From Microcaldota archaeon (GTDB lineage: Archaea > Micrarchaeota > Micrarchaeia > Micrarchaeales > Micrarchaeaceae): a stretch of DNA of 64,000 nt. Shown in pieces: positions 8,487-16,599 of the stretch (its first letter is position 1; each line of letters begins with the position of its first letter). The stretch covers positions 1 to 64,000 of the forward strand of contig JAJZZO010000009.1 of assembly GCA_021797495.1 (NCBI GenBank). The letters run 5' to 3'. Position numbers and translations under genes: made by a program. Under the pieces are notes generated by a model. It had not been told where the DNA came from, did not search any database, and saw only the letters and a list, made by a program, of their open reading frames with translations.

Positions 8487-9998
8487 ATGGATTTTAATAA
8501 TAGGTTTATTCAAGCCATGATATCAAGGTTCGGCAAAACCGGCCCAGAACGCAGGACAGAGCCACCAGGCTACAAAATTTCGTTCCGTTTTCTGGATGAC
8601 TATCCCGCAAATCCGTCTCTTGAAACTAACTCCGTATCAATAGGTGCGCGTGAAGGTTACACATTATATTCGATAAAAGCCCATCCGGAATGGCTTAAAA
8701 CCGAAAAAGACGCTGAAAAAATGAAGGCGTATCTGGTATCATTTGCAATGGAATCAAGCGAAGAGTACAACATCGGCGACGCATCTGTCATCTCTTCGGC
8801 CCAGGAGCTGCTTTCCGAGCATTTCGGTATGCAAAAAGATTGCGTCACTGTAAAAGCCGTGGCACACGACACGTTTGGCTACGGTCCGATAGGTCTGCTC
8901 CTAGAAGACAGTGCCAACATAGAAGAAATAGTAATCAACGGCGGAACCTCGCGCATATCTATATACCACCAGAAGTATGGTTTTTGCGTAACGAACTTGC
9001 GCTTCGTATCCGAAGATTTCGCCAGGCATGCGTTAAACAAGCTTTTGGAATCCGCAGACAAGGAGCTGCTTTCCGAAAACCCGATAGTCGATGCAAGCAC
9101 TAATTCAGGGTTAAGGATCCACGCGCAACAAGCGCCTTATTCGTCATCAGGGCTAATTGCTTCGATAAGGCTCGCAAAACCCGAACGTATGGGTGTGGCA
9201 TTCATATTAAGGAAAGGAACGGTAAACGCCGAATTGCTCGCATACCTGTGGATGGCGATAGAAGCAAAGCTAAACATACTGATAACGGGTCCTCCAGCTT
9301 CTGGTAAAACCACGCTGTTGAAAGCGCTAATGGAGGTAATACCCCGCTACGAAAGGATAGTTGCGATAGAAGAGGAAACAGGCGAACTTATAATGCATTC
9401 CAATTTTTCAAATGCGGTATACTTAATAGGCAAAAATAACAAAGACATTTCCAATCGCGGCGTATCGGATCAGGTGGTAAACGCCTTAAGGCTAAGGCCG
9501 GACCGCATAATAGTGGGGGAAATAAGGGGTCCGGAAGCAAAGGATGTATTCTTTGGGTCCAATACAGGCGTGCCTTTCGTAGCCACAATGCATGTATCTG
9601 GAGGAGGCATAAACGTGGTGTCAAGGCTGGAATCTAGGCCAATGCTGGTAGATCATGCGCTGGTTTCAAATATGGACATCGCGGTATCGATGTCACTAAA
9701 CAGCTCTCTCCAGCGGGTTATATCCGGGATCTCTGAATACATGTGGCTTTCAAGGGCGGAGATTGATGTTGACAAAGCTAAAGAACTTTTTATAAACGAG
9801 GTTTTTGCCCAGGGGCGCATAAGCAAGGAAGAACTCCGCCATTCCAAGGTGATAACCTATTTCGCAATGCGGAAGCTGATATCCCCTACAGAAGCGGTAA
9901 AAGAGTTTGCAAGAAGGGTAAAGTTTATCGGACTTTTTGCAACAACTTCTGGTACAGAATTCCAAAATTACGTGCAAGAATATTCGGGGTTCAAATGA
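8487..9998 (+). CDS. Type II/IV secretion (archaeal pilus) ATPase, GspE/TadA/FlaI family
   Basis: The product has 503 residues. The N-terminal region (1-130) is divergent. The core follows: FGYGPIGLLLEDSANIEEIVIN, the Walker A motif GPPASGKTTLLKAL (starting at residue 268), the Asp box IEEETGE and the Walker B-like RIIVGEIRG. A His box FVATMHVSG then precedes a helical C-terminus. This hexameric motor powers pilin assembly at the inner face of the membrane. It heads an operon whose following genes overlap by 4-14 nt: two platform proteins, then pilins. The Walker A P-P-A replaces the more usual G-T/P-T-G, so the motor belongs to a divergent branch. It differs strongly from the second ATPase at 30390. 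Confidence 0.9.
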   Translation: MDFNNRFIQAMISRFGKTGPERRTEPPGYKISFRFLDDYPANPSLETNSVSIGAREGYTLYSIKAHPEWLKTEKDAEKMKAYLVSFAMESSEEYNIGDASVISSAQELLSEHFGMQKDCVTVKAVAHDTFGYGPIGLLLEDSANIEEIVINGGTSRISIYHQKYGFCVTNLRFVSEDFARHALNKLLESADKELLSENPIVDASTNSGLRIHAQQAPYSSSGLIASIRLAKPERMGVAFILRKGTVNAELLAYLWMAIEAKLNILITGPPASGKTTLLKALMEVIPRYERIVAIEEETGELIMHSNFSNAVYLIGKNNKDISNRGVSDQVVNALRLRPDRIIVGEIRGPEAKDVFFGSNTGVPFVATMHVSGGGINVVSRLESRPMLVDHALVSNMDIAVSMSLNSSLQRVISGISEYMWLSRAEIDVDKAKELFINEVFAQGRISKEELRHSKVITYFAMRKLISPTEAVKEFARRVKFIGLFATTSGTEFQNYVQEYSGFK

Positions 9999-10723
9999 GG
10001 CAATGGAACGCATCACGGATTTTTAGGATTCCAGGCATGGCGGAATGTATCGCATATGTCTTTGCAATCCCTTTGATAGCTGTGCTGGTTTTTGGAAGAG
10101 AGGGTGCGCTCATTGCCGTGCTCTCTTCGTCAGCTTTTGCGATGTATTATACGGCGAGTTCTGGTGTGCGAAGAAAGATAAAGAGAATGAGGGAAGAACA
10201 AAGCCTTACAGAAATAATGTCCATGTCAATAGCTCAACACCGAAACGGCATCGTCTCAAAAAAAGCCATTTCAAACTCTATAATAGGGTTTTCAAAGGCC
10301 GGCAATGCCATGGCAACATCGATGCTCGATGTGGTTCGGATGATGCAGTTCGTAGATTTCAAGGCGTCACTAAACTTCGCAATAAAGCGCAACAACTCCG
10401 CTGCAACACTGAACCCTGTAATGGAGCAAAGCGATAAATGGGACGCAATGCCATCGATAAAATCCTATTACGGCCAGTCTACTGCAAAAATCGAAAACAC
10501 TCTATCGCTGTACTTGAGGAAAGCAAGCAGGTATTTTACCGTTCAGATGCTTTTCTCCACGATACTGCCCTCATTTGCGCTATTCGGGATTGCGGGATAT
10601 GCCATACTTTATTCAAATGCGTCCATACTTCCAGTGGTCTTTTCGATTTTCGCTGTTTTGTTGCCCTTGGCGTATTTGCTCTCTTCAAAAACAACTGCGG
10701 TGATCTACAATGCGGCTTTATGA
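9995..10723 (+). CDS. Pilus platform membrane protein, T2SF/TadC-like, first half
   Basis: The product has 242 residues and overlaps the ATPase stop by ATGA. Two hydrophobic hairpins sit near residues 20-55 (IAYVFAIPLIAVLVF, LIAVLSSSAFAMYY) and 185-235, flanking a soluble, basic helical section of about 60-180. That is the topology of one T2SF (GspF/FlaJ) repeat. These proteins form the membrane platform that couples the ATPase to the growing pilus. FlaJ/TadC-type platforms commonly carry two such repeats in one chain, whereas here the next gene encodes the second. Sequence similarity to T2SF is weak by eye, so the call leans on topology and on position after the ATPase. Confidence 0.7.
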   Translation: MRQWNASRIFRIPGMAECIAYVFAIPLIAVLVFGREGALIAVLSSSAFAMYYTASSGVRRKIKRMREEQSLTEIMSMSIAQHRNGIVSKKAISNSIIGFSKAGNAMATSMLDVVRMMQFVDFKASLNFAIKRNNSAATLNPVMEQSDKWDAMPSIKSYYGQSTAKIENTLSLYLRKASRYFTVQMLFSTILPSFALFGIAGYAILYSNASILPVVFSIFAVLLPLAYLLSSKTTAVIYNAAL

Positions 10724-11519
10724 GATTGCAAACATAAAATACAAGCCATTGCGCAAGTATGTAAAAGGAATCTCGGAATACGCCGCCGTCTTCCTATACT
10801 CGGTGTCAATCGTATCTTCGATTTACTATCTGCCATTGTCTGCTTCTGCGTTTATGCTTGCCATTGCTGTCCAAAAACTTTCAAAACACGGTTACAAAGG
10901 ACGCGATAAGTTCGTAATAAGCGATACCTTCGAAATGATGAAATCAATGTCAGCCGCAAAAAAGAAGCCCAGATATTCAAACATATTATCTTCAATGCCT
11001 CGAGACTTCAAGCATTACAATCTGGTAAAAAGGTCATTGGTAAAGTTCAAGCTTACTGGAGATGCCGAAAGCTCTTTCGGGGAAATGCTCGGCAGCGTGG
11101 ACAAGCGGCTCAGAGACATAGGCACAATACTTTATTCCAGTTTCATTACAGGGTCTGACATTTCAGGTATATCATCATGGTTTATCAAAAAGAATTCGTC
11201 CGCAATGCGATACGGGATGAGAATACTGCCGCTTGCAGAGAATTCAGAGCTTATGCTTTCCAGCGGCATAAATTTTTTCTTCCCTTTGTTTGCTGGTATA
11301 ACGATAAACATAATCAAGTTCTCCAGTCCCGGTGCATATGCATCCTCATATCTATCCATGTTTGCTATTTTCATTTTTTATATTATCACGGTTAATTATG
11401 CCACTTTAAAGAATTCCTTCGCGGCACGCGACGGATATTTCATAAAAGTACTAAGCCTCACCGCGTTTGCCTCTCTTGCAATGCAGCTGGCGGTACGGGT
11501 GTCTTCTTTCATGCTTTGA
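10710..11519 (+). CDS. Pilus platform membrane protein, T2SF/TadC-like, second half
   Basis: The product has 269 residues and overlaps the previous gene by 14 nt. There is a hydrophobic pair near residues 25-55, and a soluble segment with FEMMKSMSAAKKKPRYSNILSSMP and GEMLGSVDKRLRDIG. Three further hydrophobic segments follow (about 175-200, 205-225, 245-265). The layout matches a T2SF-type platform subunit, and with the preceding gene it probably makes a heteromeric platform. The strict overlaps argue for translational coupling. The function is inferred from context and topology. Confidence 0.65.
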   Translation: MRLYEIANIKYKPLRKYVKGISEYAAVFLYSVSIVSSIYYLPLSASAFMLAIAVQKLSKHGYKGRDKFVISDTFEMMKSMSAAKKKPRYSNILSSMPRDFKHYNLVKRSLVKFKLTGDAESSFGEMLGSVDKRLRDIGTILYSSFITGSDISGISSWFIKKNSSAMRYGMRILPLAENSELMLSSGINFFFPLFAGITINIIKFSSPGAYASSYLSMFAIFIFYIITVNYATLKNSFAARDGYFIKVLSLTAFASLAMQLAVRVSSFML

Positions 11520-11528
11520 GGTGTAAAA

Positions 11529-11768
11529 ATGGAAACACAATATTCGGGATTGGCAAGGGCCATGTTGGCTTTGGCAAGGTCGAAGAGGGGGCAGAGCTCA
11601 ATAGAATATCTAATGATGCTCTCAGCGGTAAGCATAGTGATAATCATAGCGCTCGCTATGATAACACAACTCAAGGGTGCAGCTGTCCATTCATTTTTTA
11701 ACGGGACAAACGGCAGCGTGATATCCACAATCAAAACAGAGATAAGCAATATAACCAGCCAAAAATAG
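11529..11768 (+). CDS. Pilin with class III signal peptide
   Basis: The product has 79 residues. The basic leader ends in SKRG, followed by QSSIEYLMMLSAVSIVIIIALAMI. Prepilin peptidase should cut G21|Q22, leaving Glu at position 5 of the mature helix, the hallmark of archaeal class III (archaellin/pilin) signals. Only about 35 residues follow the hydrophobic helix, including two N-x-S/T sites (NGT, NGS), so it may be the major short pilin. It starts 9 nt after the platform gene. Confidence 0.88.
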   Translation: METQYSGLARAMLALARSKRGQSSIEYLMMLSAVSIVIIIALAMITQLKGAAVHSFFNGTNGSVISTIKTEISNITSQK

Positions 11769-11775
11769 TGTTGCG

Positions 11776-12156
11776 ATGCAATCGAAAGCTCAGATAAGCC
11801 TCGAGTTCCTGATATACGTGGCGGTTGCGATATCCGCGCTATCGGTATCGTTATACGCCACGGCACACATGCGCAGTAGTTATTACAACAGAATATCTGA
11901 AACAGGCATAGCTGGATTTTCCAATTATCTAATCCAGATGCAGCAATATGGCAGTGCGCGTTTCGCCGCATTCGTACCTAAAGCCATATGTGCATGTTAT
12001 TCCGCGTCAGATTCTCTGCGCTGCGACAGCTTTTCAGTAAATACTAGTTCGAGGATAGTTCTGTCGCCTTCGCTGTGCTTGAACTCAGGCAGCATAGAAA
12101 ATGTCAGCGAGGTTTATTCCGGCAACGGTACATTTATGGTAAGTGATTCGCAATGA
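11776..12156 (+). CDS. Pilin-like protein with class III signal
   Basis: The product has 126 residues. A very short leader, MQSKA, precedes QISLEFLIYVAVAISALSVSLYA, with cleavage expected at A5|Q6 and Glu at mature position 5. The exported domain contains four Cys (CACYSASDSLRC, then C in SLCLNSG) that could form disulphides. It lies 7 nt after the previous pilin gene and overlaps the next gene by 4 nt. It is probably a minor pilin. Confidence 0.82.
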   Translation: MQSKAQISLEFLIYVAVAISALSVSLYATAHMRSSYYNRISETGIAGFSNYLIQMQQYGSARFAAFVPKAICACYSASDSLRCDSFSVNTSSRIVLSPSLCLNSGSIENVSEVYSGNGTFMVSDSQ

Positions 12157-12365
12157 TGGCACAAGCGATGTTCGTGTTCATAGTTTCGTTGCTTCTTGCG
12201 GCTTCTGTAACAACAATGCTTCTCGCTTTTACTGCATATACTTCGGCATCTTTATCTAGCATAAACAGTTCCATAAAGTCGGATCTGTCACAGTGGAAAG
12301 CTGGCGCGCCTTTCCAACCCCAATTCTCGAATGCCGTGCAAAAGGTGGTATTGGAATGGAAATGA
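12153..12365 (+). CDS. Small pilin-like membrane protein
   Basis: The product has 70 residues (ATG, overlapping the previous stop as ATGA). One N-terminal hydrophobic helix (MFVFIVSLLLAASVTTMLLAF) is followed by a Ser-rich stretch and SQWKAGAPFQPQFSN. The signal lacks the classic Glu, so it could be an unprocessed or atypical minor pilin. Its place inside a translationally coupled pilin series supports that reading. No domain is recognised. Confidence 0.65.
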   Translation: MMAQAMFVFIVSLLLAASVTTMLLAFTAYTSASLSSINSSIKSDLSQWKAGAPFQPQFSNAVQKVVLEWK

Positions 12366-12724
12366 AAGCGCTTTTTACGGGACTGGAGCAATTGATTGCG
12401 TTCTCGATGCTCTTCGTCGCTGTACTTTCTGTAACCGCTTTTATCCTGCACTATTATAGAGCGGATTCTCTGAATTCCTCATTTTTTACCAAGAAAGCAA
12501 TCTCGTATTCGGTCATACAGCAGATCTCTTACGAAATGGCCACTAACAATTATTCGGTTATTGGTACCGGAGAGGCGAAAGGCGTTAGCTTATACGACAT
12601 AACAGATTCCGGCCAAGCAGGCGATTTTTGTTATTTGAGTTATACAGAGTCAAAGAACTATTCCTGCGGCATAGTCACTTACCAAGGCAGAGTATACCTT
12701 ATAAAGGTGGATCAAAATGCATAA
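12362..12724 (+). CDS. Pilin-like protein
   Basis: The best start is the ATG at 12362, which overlaps the upstream TGA (ATGA), giving 120 residues. MKALFTGLEQLIAFSMLFVAVLSVTAFIL resembles a type IV pilin helix with Glu near the front (G7-L8-E9). The exported part has two Cys (FCYLSYTESKNYSCG) and ends KVDQNA. It overlaps the next gene by 8 nt. A longer reading from 12293 would run through the previous gene and is not needed. Confidence 0.75.
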   Translation: MKALFTGLEQLIAFSMLFVAVLSVTAFILHYYRADSLNSSFFTKKAISYSVIQQISYEMATNNYSVIGTGEAKGVSLYDITDSGQAGDFCYLSYTESKNYSCGIVTYQGRVYLIKVDQNA

Positions 12725-14045
12725 AAGAAATGACAAAAAACTCCAGAGCTCTATAGAATTTGTTATGATAATGGCTGCTGTAACCAGCATGTCTGTGGTT
12801 GGTTTATCTTACTATATGCACGTACATTCGCTTTTTATGCAAGCGATCAGCCCGCCAAGCAATTCCAGCAATTCGACTGTTGCATTAAATAGGATGAACA
12901 ATTCAGTGAATGCCTATATATTCGCCCCTGAGCTGCAAATAGGCAACGCCTCTGAACTTACATTGCTCGTTTCAACGGCAGTGCCCTCCAACGTTTCCAT
13001 ACATGCAACAGGCACAGGTATAACAATAAGCCCGAGCAATCTGAGCTCACTGATTCAAGGATCGCAGGCACTGTACAGTTTCTACGTGTCTACAGATAAT
13101 CCAGGGCCGAATCCAGTGTCTTTCAGTATAACGGCAAGGAACGGAAGCGCTGTCTCAAAATATAATCTGAGTACAATGCTGTATGCGTATGAGGGACTAA
13201 ACTCAGGACATAATCCACAGAACTCTTCCCAAACTTCCCCAATATCGGATGTATACCTCAAGTCAAAAAGCGAAGCGCTTTCCTATAAAACTGGAAAGCC
13301 ATCAAACCTGTACTATATAACCGAAAGTTCACATTGCAGCGAACTGAACTTTTGGGGGCAGCAGATGCCGATACAATCCCAATGCGGCGGCGCATCCTGG
13401 TACTTTTGGTATTTTTCAGGCGATTGCTACTACGGCAGCGCGCAAGTCCCCACGATGACGTATTGTGTGTACAAGCATTATTCGGGCTATAACGCAAGTG
13501 CAATCGAGGGCAACACGTCATACGTATACAACGTCACGATGGGTTTGAGATATAAAAGTATGAATCTTAGTGCAAACGTGGCCTCATCGCATCCGGAATC
13601 TGGCATCGGCACTGGCACCGCTGTTTTAGGCTTGGCATCTGCCGGCAATTCAATATATGCGCAAGAGATTCCACAAGGGTCGTTATATCTGGTTTCATCA
13701 AAGTCAGGAAATTATATTATAAACAACGCGAACTATTCCGCTTACGAATACGCGTATTCAAATATTGAAGACGATTTGGCATACTACAATAATTCAGGCA
13801 ACGGCAATTTAGGTACCATAAACAGGGAAATATACTCCTATAACAATACGCTGGCAAGTCTCATTTCAATGCTTGACACGGTAAATTCCAGCCAATGCAC
13901 GGTAAACTCGCAAAACGGAACAAGGCATTATATCTGTAAAACGGAATCGCCAATGCAATTCTACAACGCGTCAATACACCTATACAACTACACTGGCAAC
14001 CAAAGTGAATACAGCTACATGGGCTCTGACATATGGGTGGGGTAA
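12717..14045 (+). CDS. Large pilin-type surface protein with class III signal
   Basis: The product has 442 residues. The basic leader KRNDKK is followed by LQSSIEFVMIMAAVTSMSVVGL, with cleavage expected before Q10 and Glu at mature position 5. The exterior is about 410 residues, rich in Ser/Asn/Tyr with many N-x-S/T sites, and has several Cys pairs (CSELNFWG...CGGASWYF...CYYG...CVYK; CTVNS...CK). It is far larger than a shaft pilin, so it is a good candidate for a tip or adhesin pilin. It overlaps the previous gene by 8 nt and the next by 1 nt. No named domain is recognised. Confidence 0.8.
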   Translation: MHKRNDKKLQSSIEFVMIMAAVTSMSVVGLSYYMHVHSLFMQAISPPSNSSNSTVALNRMNNSVNAYIFAPELQIGNASELTLLVSTAVPSNVSIHATGTGITISPSNLSSLIQGSQALYSFYVSTDNPGPNPVSFSITARNGSAVSKYNLSTMLYAYEGLNSGHNPQNSSQTSPISDVYLKSKSEALSYKTGKPSNLYYITESSHCSELNFWGQQMPIQSQCGGASWYFWYFSGDCYYGSAQVPTMTYCVYKHYSGYNASAIEGNTSYVYNVTMGLRYKSMNLSANVASSHPESGIGTGTAVLGLASAGNSIYAQEIPQGSLYLVSSKSGNYIINNANYSAYEYAYSNIEDDLAYYNNSGNGNLGTINREIYSYNNTLASLISMLDTVNSSQCTVNSQNGTRHYICKTESPMQFYNASIHLYNYTGNQSEYSYMGSDIWVG

Positions 14046-14425
14046 TGAGGGCGCAACTTGCAATGCTCGAATCCGTCATATGCATCGTGCTTTTGGGCTC
14101 AGCGTTCTTCACGCTACTGGACTCTTTATCCCACAGCCCAATTCCGGAGCCAAGCCAATACGCTTATGCTGTATTCAGCATAATGTCAGCTTATGAATCC
14201 AACTCGTCAATGCGCTATTGCATAAACACTGGCACATACTCTGCAATATGCAACGATATTTTATCTGATGTCATTGAGGTATACGGCGTACCTGGCATTG
14301 GGATAACCCATAACAATAACGCAATGTACTTCGGAACAACTGCGTGCAAATACTCCAAAACATACTGCTCGATATCCACGAGTAATGGAATCTCGTACGT
14401 TTGCATAAGGCTTTGCGGTGGTTGA
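14045..14425 (+). CDS. Pilin-like protein
   Basis: The ATG at 14045 overlaps the previous stop (TAATG), giving 126 residues. MRAQLAMLESVICIVLLGSAFFTLL has a pilin-like helix with Glu at residue 9. The remaining domain carries six Cys (CINTG, C in SAICND, CKYSKTYC, CIRLC), suggesting disulphide bonds outside the cell. It belongs to the coupled pilin operon. Confidence 0.75.
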   Translation: MRAQLAMLESVICIVLLGSAFFTLLDSLSHSPIPEPSQYAYAVFSIMSAYESNSSMRYCINTGTYSAICNDILSDVIEVYGVPGIGITHNNNAMYFGTTACKYSKTYCSISTSNGISYVCIRLCGG

Positions 14426-14737
14426 TTGTCATTTTTCGGCTTTGCGGTTATAGCAATCTCTCTTCTGATAACTGCACTTTCGTTAAATTTGCTAGCCATA
14501 ACGATGAATGAAAATGCCTTATTCATGAATGGGGCAGCATATGCAAACGTGGCAAATATGGAAACTTTTGCATATACAAGCCATGTGACCCTTCAAGCGC
14601 TGCAAAATACGACGCTTTTCTACTCCGATATAAGAGGGATAAGCTCTATCGACGGCATAAATGCTTCGATATCAGGTAACAGCATAATACTGAAGACTTA
14701 CGCAAAGCCTACGGCAATCTCCATACTCTCAAAGTGA
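14426..14737 (+). CDS. Small pilin-like protein, last gene of first pilus operon
   Basis: The TTG start directly follows the upstream TGA, giving 103 residues. The N-terminal hydrophobic helix (FFGFAVIAISLLITALSLNLLAI) is preceded by almost no leader. The rest is Ala/Asn/Thr-rich with N-x-S/T sites. It ends 11 nt before the convergent galT stop. The start codon is inferred from coupling; no ATG is available upstream. Confidence 0.65.
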   Translation: MSFFGFAVIAISLLITALSLNLLAITMNENALFMNGAAYANVANMETFAYTSHVTLQALQNTTLFYSDIRGISSIDGINASISGNSIILKTYAKPTAISILSK

Positions 14738-14748
14738 AACGCCTAAAA

Positions 14749-15777
14749 TTAGCGAAGCAGCCCTGTTATCCTTTTAACGTAGTCTTCGGGCATTATACTG
14801 CTCCCGTAATATCCGGCCATCTGCATCGGTCCTATGTCTGATACTCTTGGGATTATTTCCATGTATGCGTGGAAATTCTTTTCATTCCTTATGCTGTACC
14901 CTAGTATGTTGTAGGCGTGGGCTCCGAAGAGCCTGTTGTTTGAAGCAACTATGGCGCTGCACTCCTTTAACATCTCTAACCATTCTTTTTCATCCAAATC
15001 GCTGAGCTTGCTTACATGCCTTTTCGGCATGATTACGGATTCGCCAGTGAAGAGTTGTGCGAACGGCGCATAAGCTACTGCATAATCTCCGTTTAAAATG
15101 ACTCTCTCTGTTTCAAGCCCTAGCGCATATTCCATCAGGCATCCATTCCTTTCCTCAAAAAACTTGTTTGCAAGCTCAAGCCTATTCATGGCAATGGCAG
15201 GAATCTCTTTGTATCCAAGCGTCTGCCAATGCGAGTGGGCCAACGTTCCGCTGCTTTTCCTGCCAAAGTTCTTGTTCAAATAGACAAAATCCACACTGCT
15301 TTCGTCATATATCCTACGCTCCGTCTCAGATATGGCTTGTGCAAGCTCTCTCAACTCTTCATCCGAAGAATCTTCAAATTTTTTGCTGTGTTTTGGCGTA
15401 TCTATTATCACAAAACTGAAACCATAATTTGATTCCTTTACTAAGATATCGTTCCTCTCAATTTTTTCAGCGGACCTATAATCAAACAACGGGTATTTGT
15501 TATATATGACTCTTACCCTCCACGGGTCCCCTATGCTGAAGAACGTTTTGTTCAAATCGTCTTTTTCAGGTTCAAATGGGCATTTTTCAGGTCCTGAATC
15601 TGTTATATTGTCCGATTTCTCGAAATAATCTATTGGTCTGTCTTTTCTCGATAAGGCATATATCGCCTTGAATCCGGTCCTGTAATCCGTTCTTATCTCG
15701 CCGCTTTCATGCGGAGAATCTGCATCTTTAGAATCAGGTATTCTCGATTTCTCGGAATCCACGCGCTCCATATACAT
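14749..15777 (-). CDS. galT: Galactose-1-phosphate uridylyltransferase (GalT family)
   Basis: The ATG at 15777 gives 342 residues (a TTG lies one codon earlier). The HIT-fold signature is present: GTLAHSHWQTLGYKEIP, with the H-x-H nucleotidyl-acceptor motif. Upstream are NYGFSFVIIDTPKHSKKFED and WRVRVIYNKYPLF, and in the second half YAPFAQLFTGESVIMPKRHV and NILGYSIRNEKNFHAYMEIIPR. The family exchanges UMP between UDP-glucose and galactose-1-phosphate in the Leloir pathway. The usual zinc-binding CPFC reads CPFEPE here, so that zinc site is probably lost or altered. A TATA-like stretch (15792-15812) sits just upstream, suggesting a leaderless mRNA. Other sugar-nucleotide transferases of the family cannot be excluded. 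Confidence 0.85.
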   Translation of the reverse strand: MYMERVDSEKSRIPDSKDADSPHESGEIRTDYRTGFKAIYALSRKDRPIDYFEKSDNITDSGPEKCPFEPEKDDLNKTFFSIGDPWRVRVIYNKYPLFDYRSAEKIERNDILVKESNYGFSFVIIDTPKHSKKFEDSSDEELRELAQAISETERRIYDESSVDFVYLNKNFGRKSSGTLAHSHWQTLGYKEIPAIAMNRLELANKFFEERNGCLMEYALGLETERVILNGDYAVAYAPFAQLFTGESVIMPKRHVSKLSDLDEKEWLEMLKECSAIVASNNRLFGAHAYNILGYSIRNEKNFHAYMEIIPRVSDIGPMQMAGYYGSSIMPEDYVKRITGLLR

Positions 15778-15826
15778 CAATAATATATGCTGGCATATTT
15801 TAAATATATTATGCCAATGCGTCGGT

Positions 15827-15843
15827 AAAGCCTCGAGAGGGAT
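15827..15843 (+). repeat. tRNA-Thr 3'-end duplicate (att-like, distal copy)
   Basis: AAAGCCTCGAGAGGGAT repeats exactly the 3' end (and flank) of tRNA-Thr(GGU) found at 16475-16491. It has the same orientation and lies on the 3' side of the gene. This is the layout left when an element inserts into a tRNA 3' end, with the original 3' end displaced to the far side. Confidence 0.75.
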
Positions 15844-15896
15844 AAACGTAATAGGTTATGGGCCCTACGATAACCGGCATGCCTTCAAGAATCAAG

Positions 15897-16119
15897 CTAA
15901 AGATATTCCTCAATGTCTCCTTTGCTTAACCCTGCCTGGTTTAATATTCCAATCAAGGTCCCTTGCTTTAAATCCTTGTTATGTATCGAAATAGTGACAT
16001 AACGATTATTGTTATCTCTAAGCCTTACATGGCTTACCCCTTTGCCTTACTGCAACAAAACCAAAGTATCTTGTGAGGATCTTTAGCAGTTCTGTGTCCT
16101 TCAACACAAGCCTTGGCAT
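15897..16119 (-). pseudogene. hicA: hicA toxin gene with one-base frameshift
   Basis: The start at 16119 reads MPRLVLKDTELLKILTRYFGF, then VAVRQRG, and runs into a premature TAG through KPCKA. Shifting one base at GGTAAGCCAT (16029-16038 on the plus strand) restores HVRLRDNNNRYVTISIHNKD and then LKQGTLIGILNQAGLSKGDIEEYL, which ends at 15897. That is a complete HicA (YcfA-type) mRNA interferase fold. GGTAGCCAT would restore the conserved G-S-H active-site histidine, so a single inserted A (or a sequencing error) explains the break. The gene follows hicB by 4 nt in the usual operon. Confidence 0.8.
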
Positions 16120-16123
16120 AAGA

Positions 16124-16402
16124 CTACGCCTTTGCCGTGTCAAAAACAGCTCTTCCATTCTTTTGGGATAGTATTTCAAGGCTGGCCACTAGCGGCTTAG
16201 ATAGAAGATCAATAGCGTCCTTTGCCTTTTTGCCCTTTAAACCAAGATCATCTTTGACCAGACTTTCAACAGTAAGTTCTACGGCCTCTTTAAGGTTCTT
16301 TTTCAGTTCGCTTATGCTTTCTGCCTGGTCGACAATGTGCAGGCTCGGAATTTCCGCTATGTAATGGTTGTCTTCCGTCCAGACTTTGATAAAACCAGCC
16401 AT
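16124..16402 (-). CDS. hicB: HicB-family antitoxin
   Basis: The product has 92 residues. FIKVWTEDNHYIAEIPSLHIVDQAESISELKKNLKEAVEL is the HicB (UPF0150) partial RNase-H-like fold. The C-terminal tail lacks an obvious helix-turn-helix. HicB neutralises HicA by direct binding. Here the partner hicA is frameshifted, so the antitoxin may persist as a relic. The gene lies between two copies of the tRNA-Thr 3' end. A TATA-like TTTATTATAG lies upstream near 16422-16432. Confidence 0.85.
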   Translation of the reverse strand: MAGFIKVWTEDNHYIAEIPSLHIVDQAESISELKKNLKEAVELTVESLVKDDLGLKGKKAKDAIDLLSKPLVASLEILSQKNGRAVFDTAKA

Positions 16403-16474
16403 AATTAATTTATGCAGGTTAAACTATAATAAACCCTACTTTCCAAGCGCAATTTTAAGCCTTTTATTGTTAGA

Positions 16475-16491
16475 AAAGCCTCGAGAGGGAT
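16475..16491 (+). repeat. tRNA-Thr 3'-end direct repeat (proximal copy)
   Basis: AAAGCCTCGAGAGGGAT forms the 3' terminus of tRNA-Thr(GGU) and pairs with the identical copy at 15827-15843, 648 bp away. The two bound the hicBA segment. Confidence 0.75.
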
Positions 16492-16550
16492 TTGAACCCT
16501 CGGCCTTCTGCTTACCATGCAGACGCTCTACCATACTGAGCTACCGAGGC
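16477..16550 (-). tRNA. tRNA-Thr(GGU)
   Basis: The full cloverleaf reads acceptor GCCTCGG/TCGAGGC, T-arm GAGGG-TTCAAAT-CCCTC, and anticodon stem TCTGC/GCAGA enclosing ATGGTAA (anticodon GGU). The discriminator is U and there is no intron. It shares both acceptor halves and the T-arm with tRNA-Thr(CGU) at 3049. The promoter region is shared with rsmA on the other strand. Its 3' end is the probable insertion site of the hicBA island. Confidence 0.95.
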
Positions 16551-16573
16551 ATTTGCCAAAATGCAATATCCTT

Positions 16574-16595
16574 TTTAGTTATAAACTTATAAAAT
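16574..16595. promoter_or_regulatory. Bidirectional TATA region between tRNA-Thr(GGU) and rsmA
   Basis: The AT-rich stretch TAGTTATAAACTTATAAAAT reads as a TATA box in both directions. It lies about 25-40 nt before the tRNA 5' end on the minus strand and about 20-30 nt before the ATG codons at 16600/16609 on the plus strand. Confidence 0.5.
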
Positions 16596-16599
16596 CCCT

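Noticed and set aside
12293-12361. Upstream extension of the pilin-like gene at 12362
   Set aside because: It would overlap the preceding gene by more than 70 nt, whereas ATG 12362 gives the usual ATGA coupling and a signal-like N-terminus.
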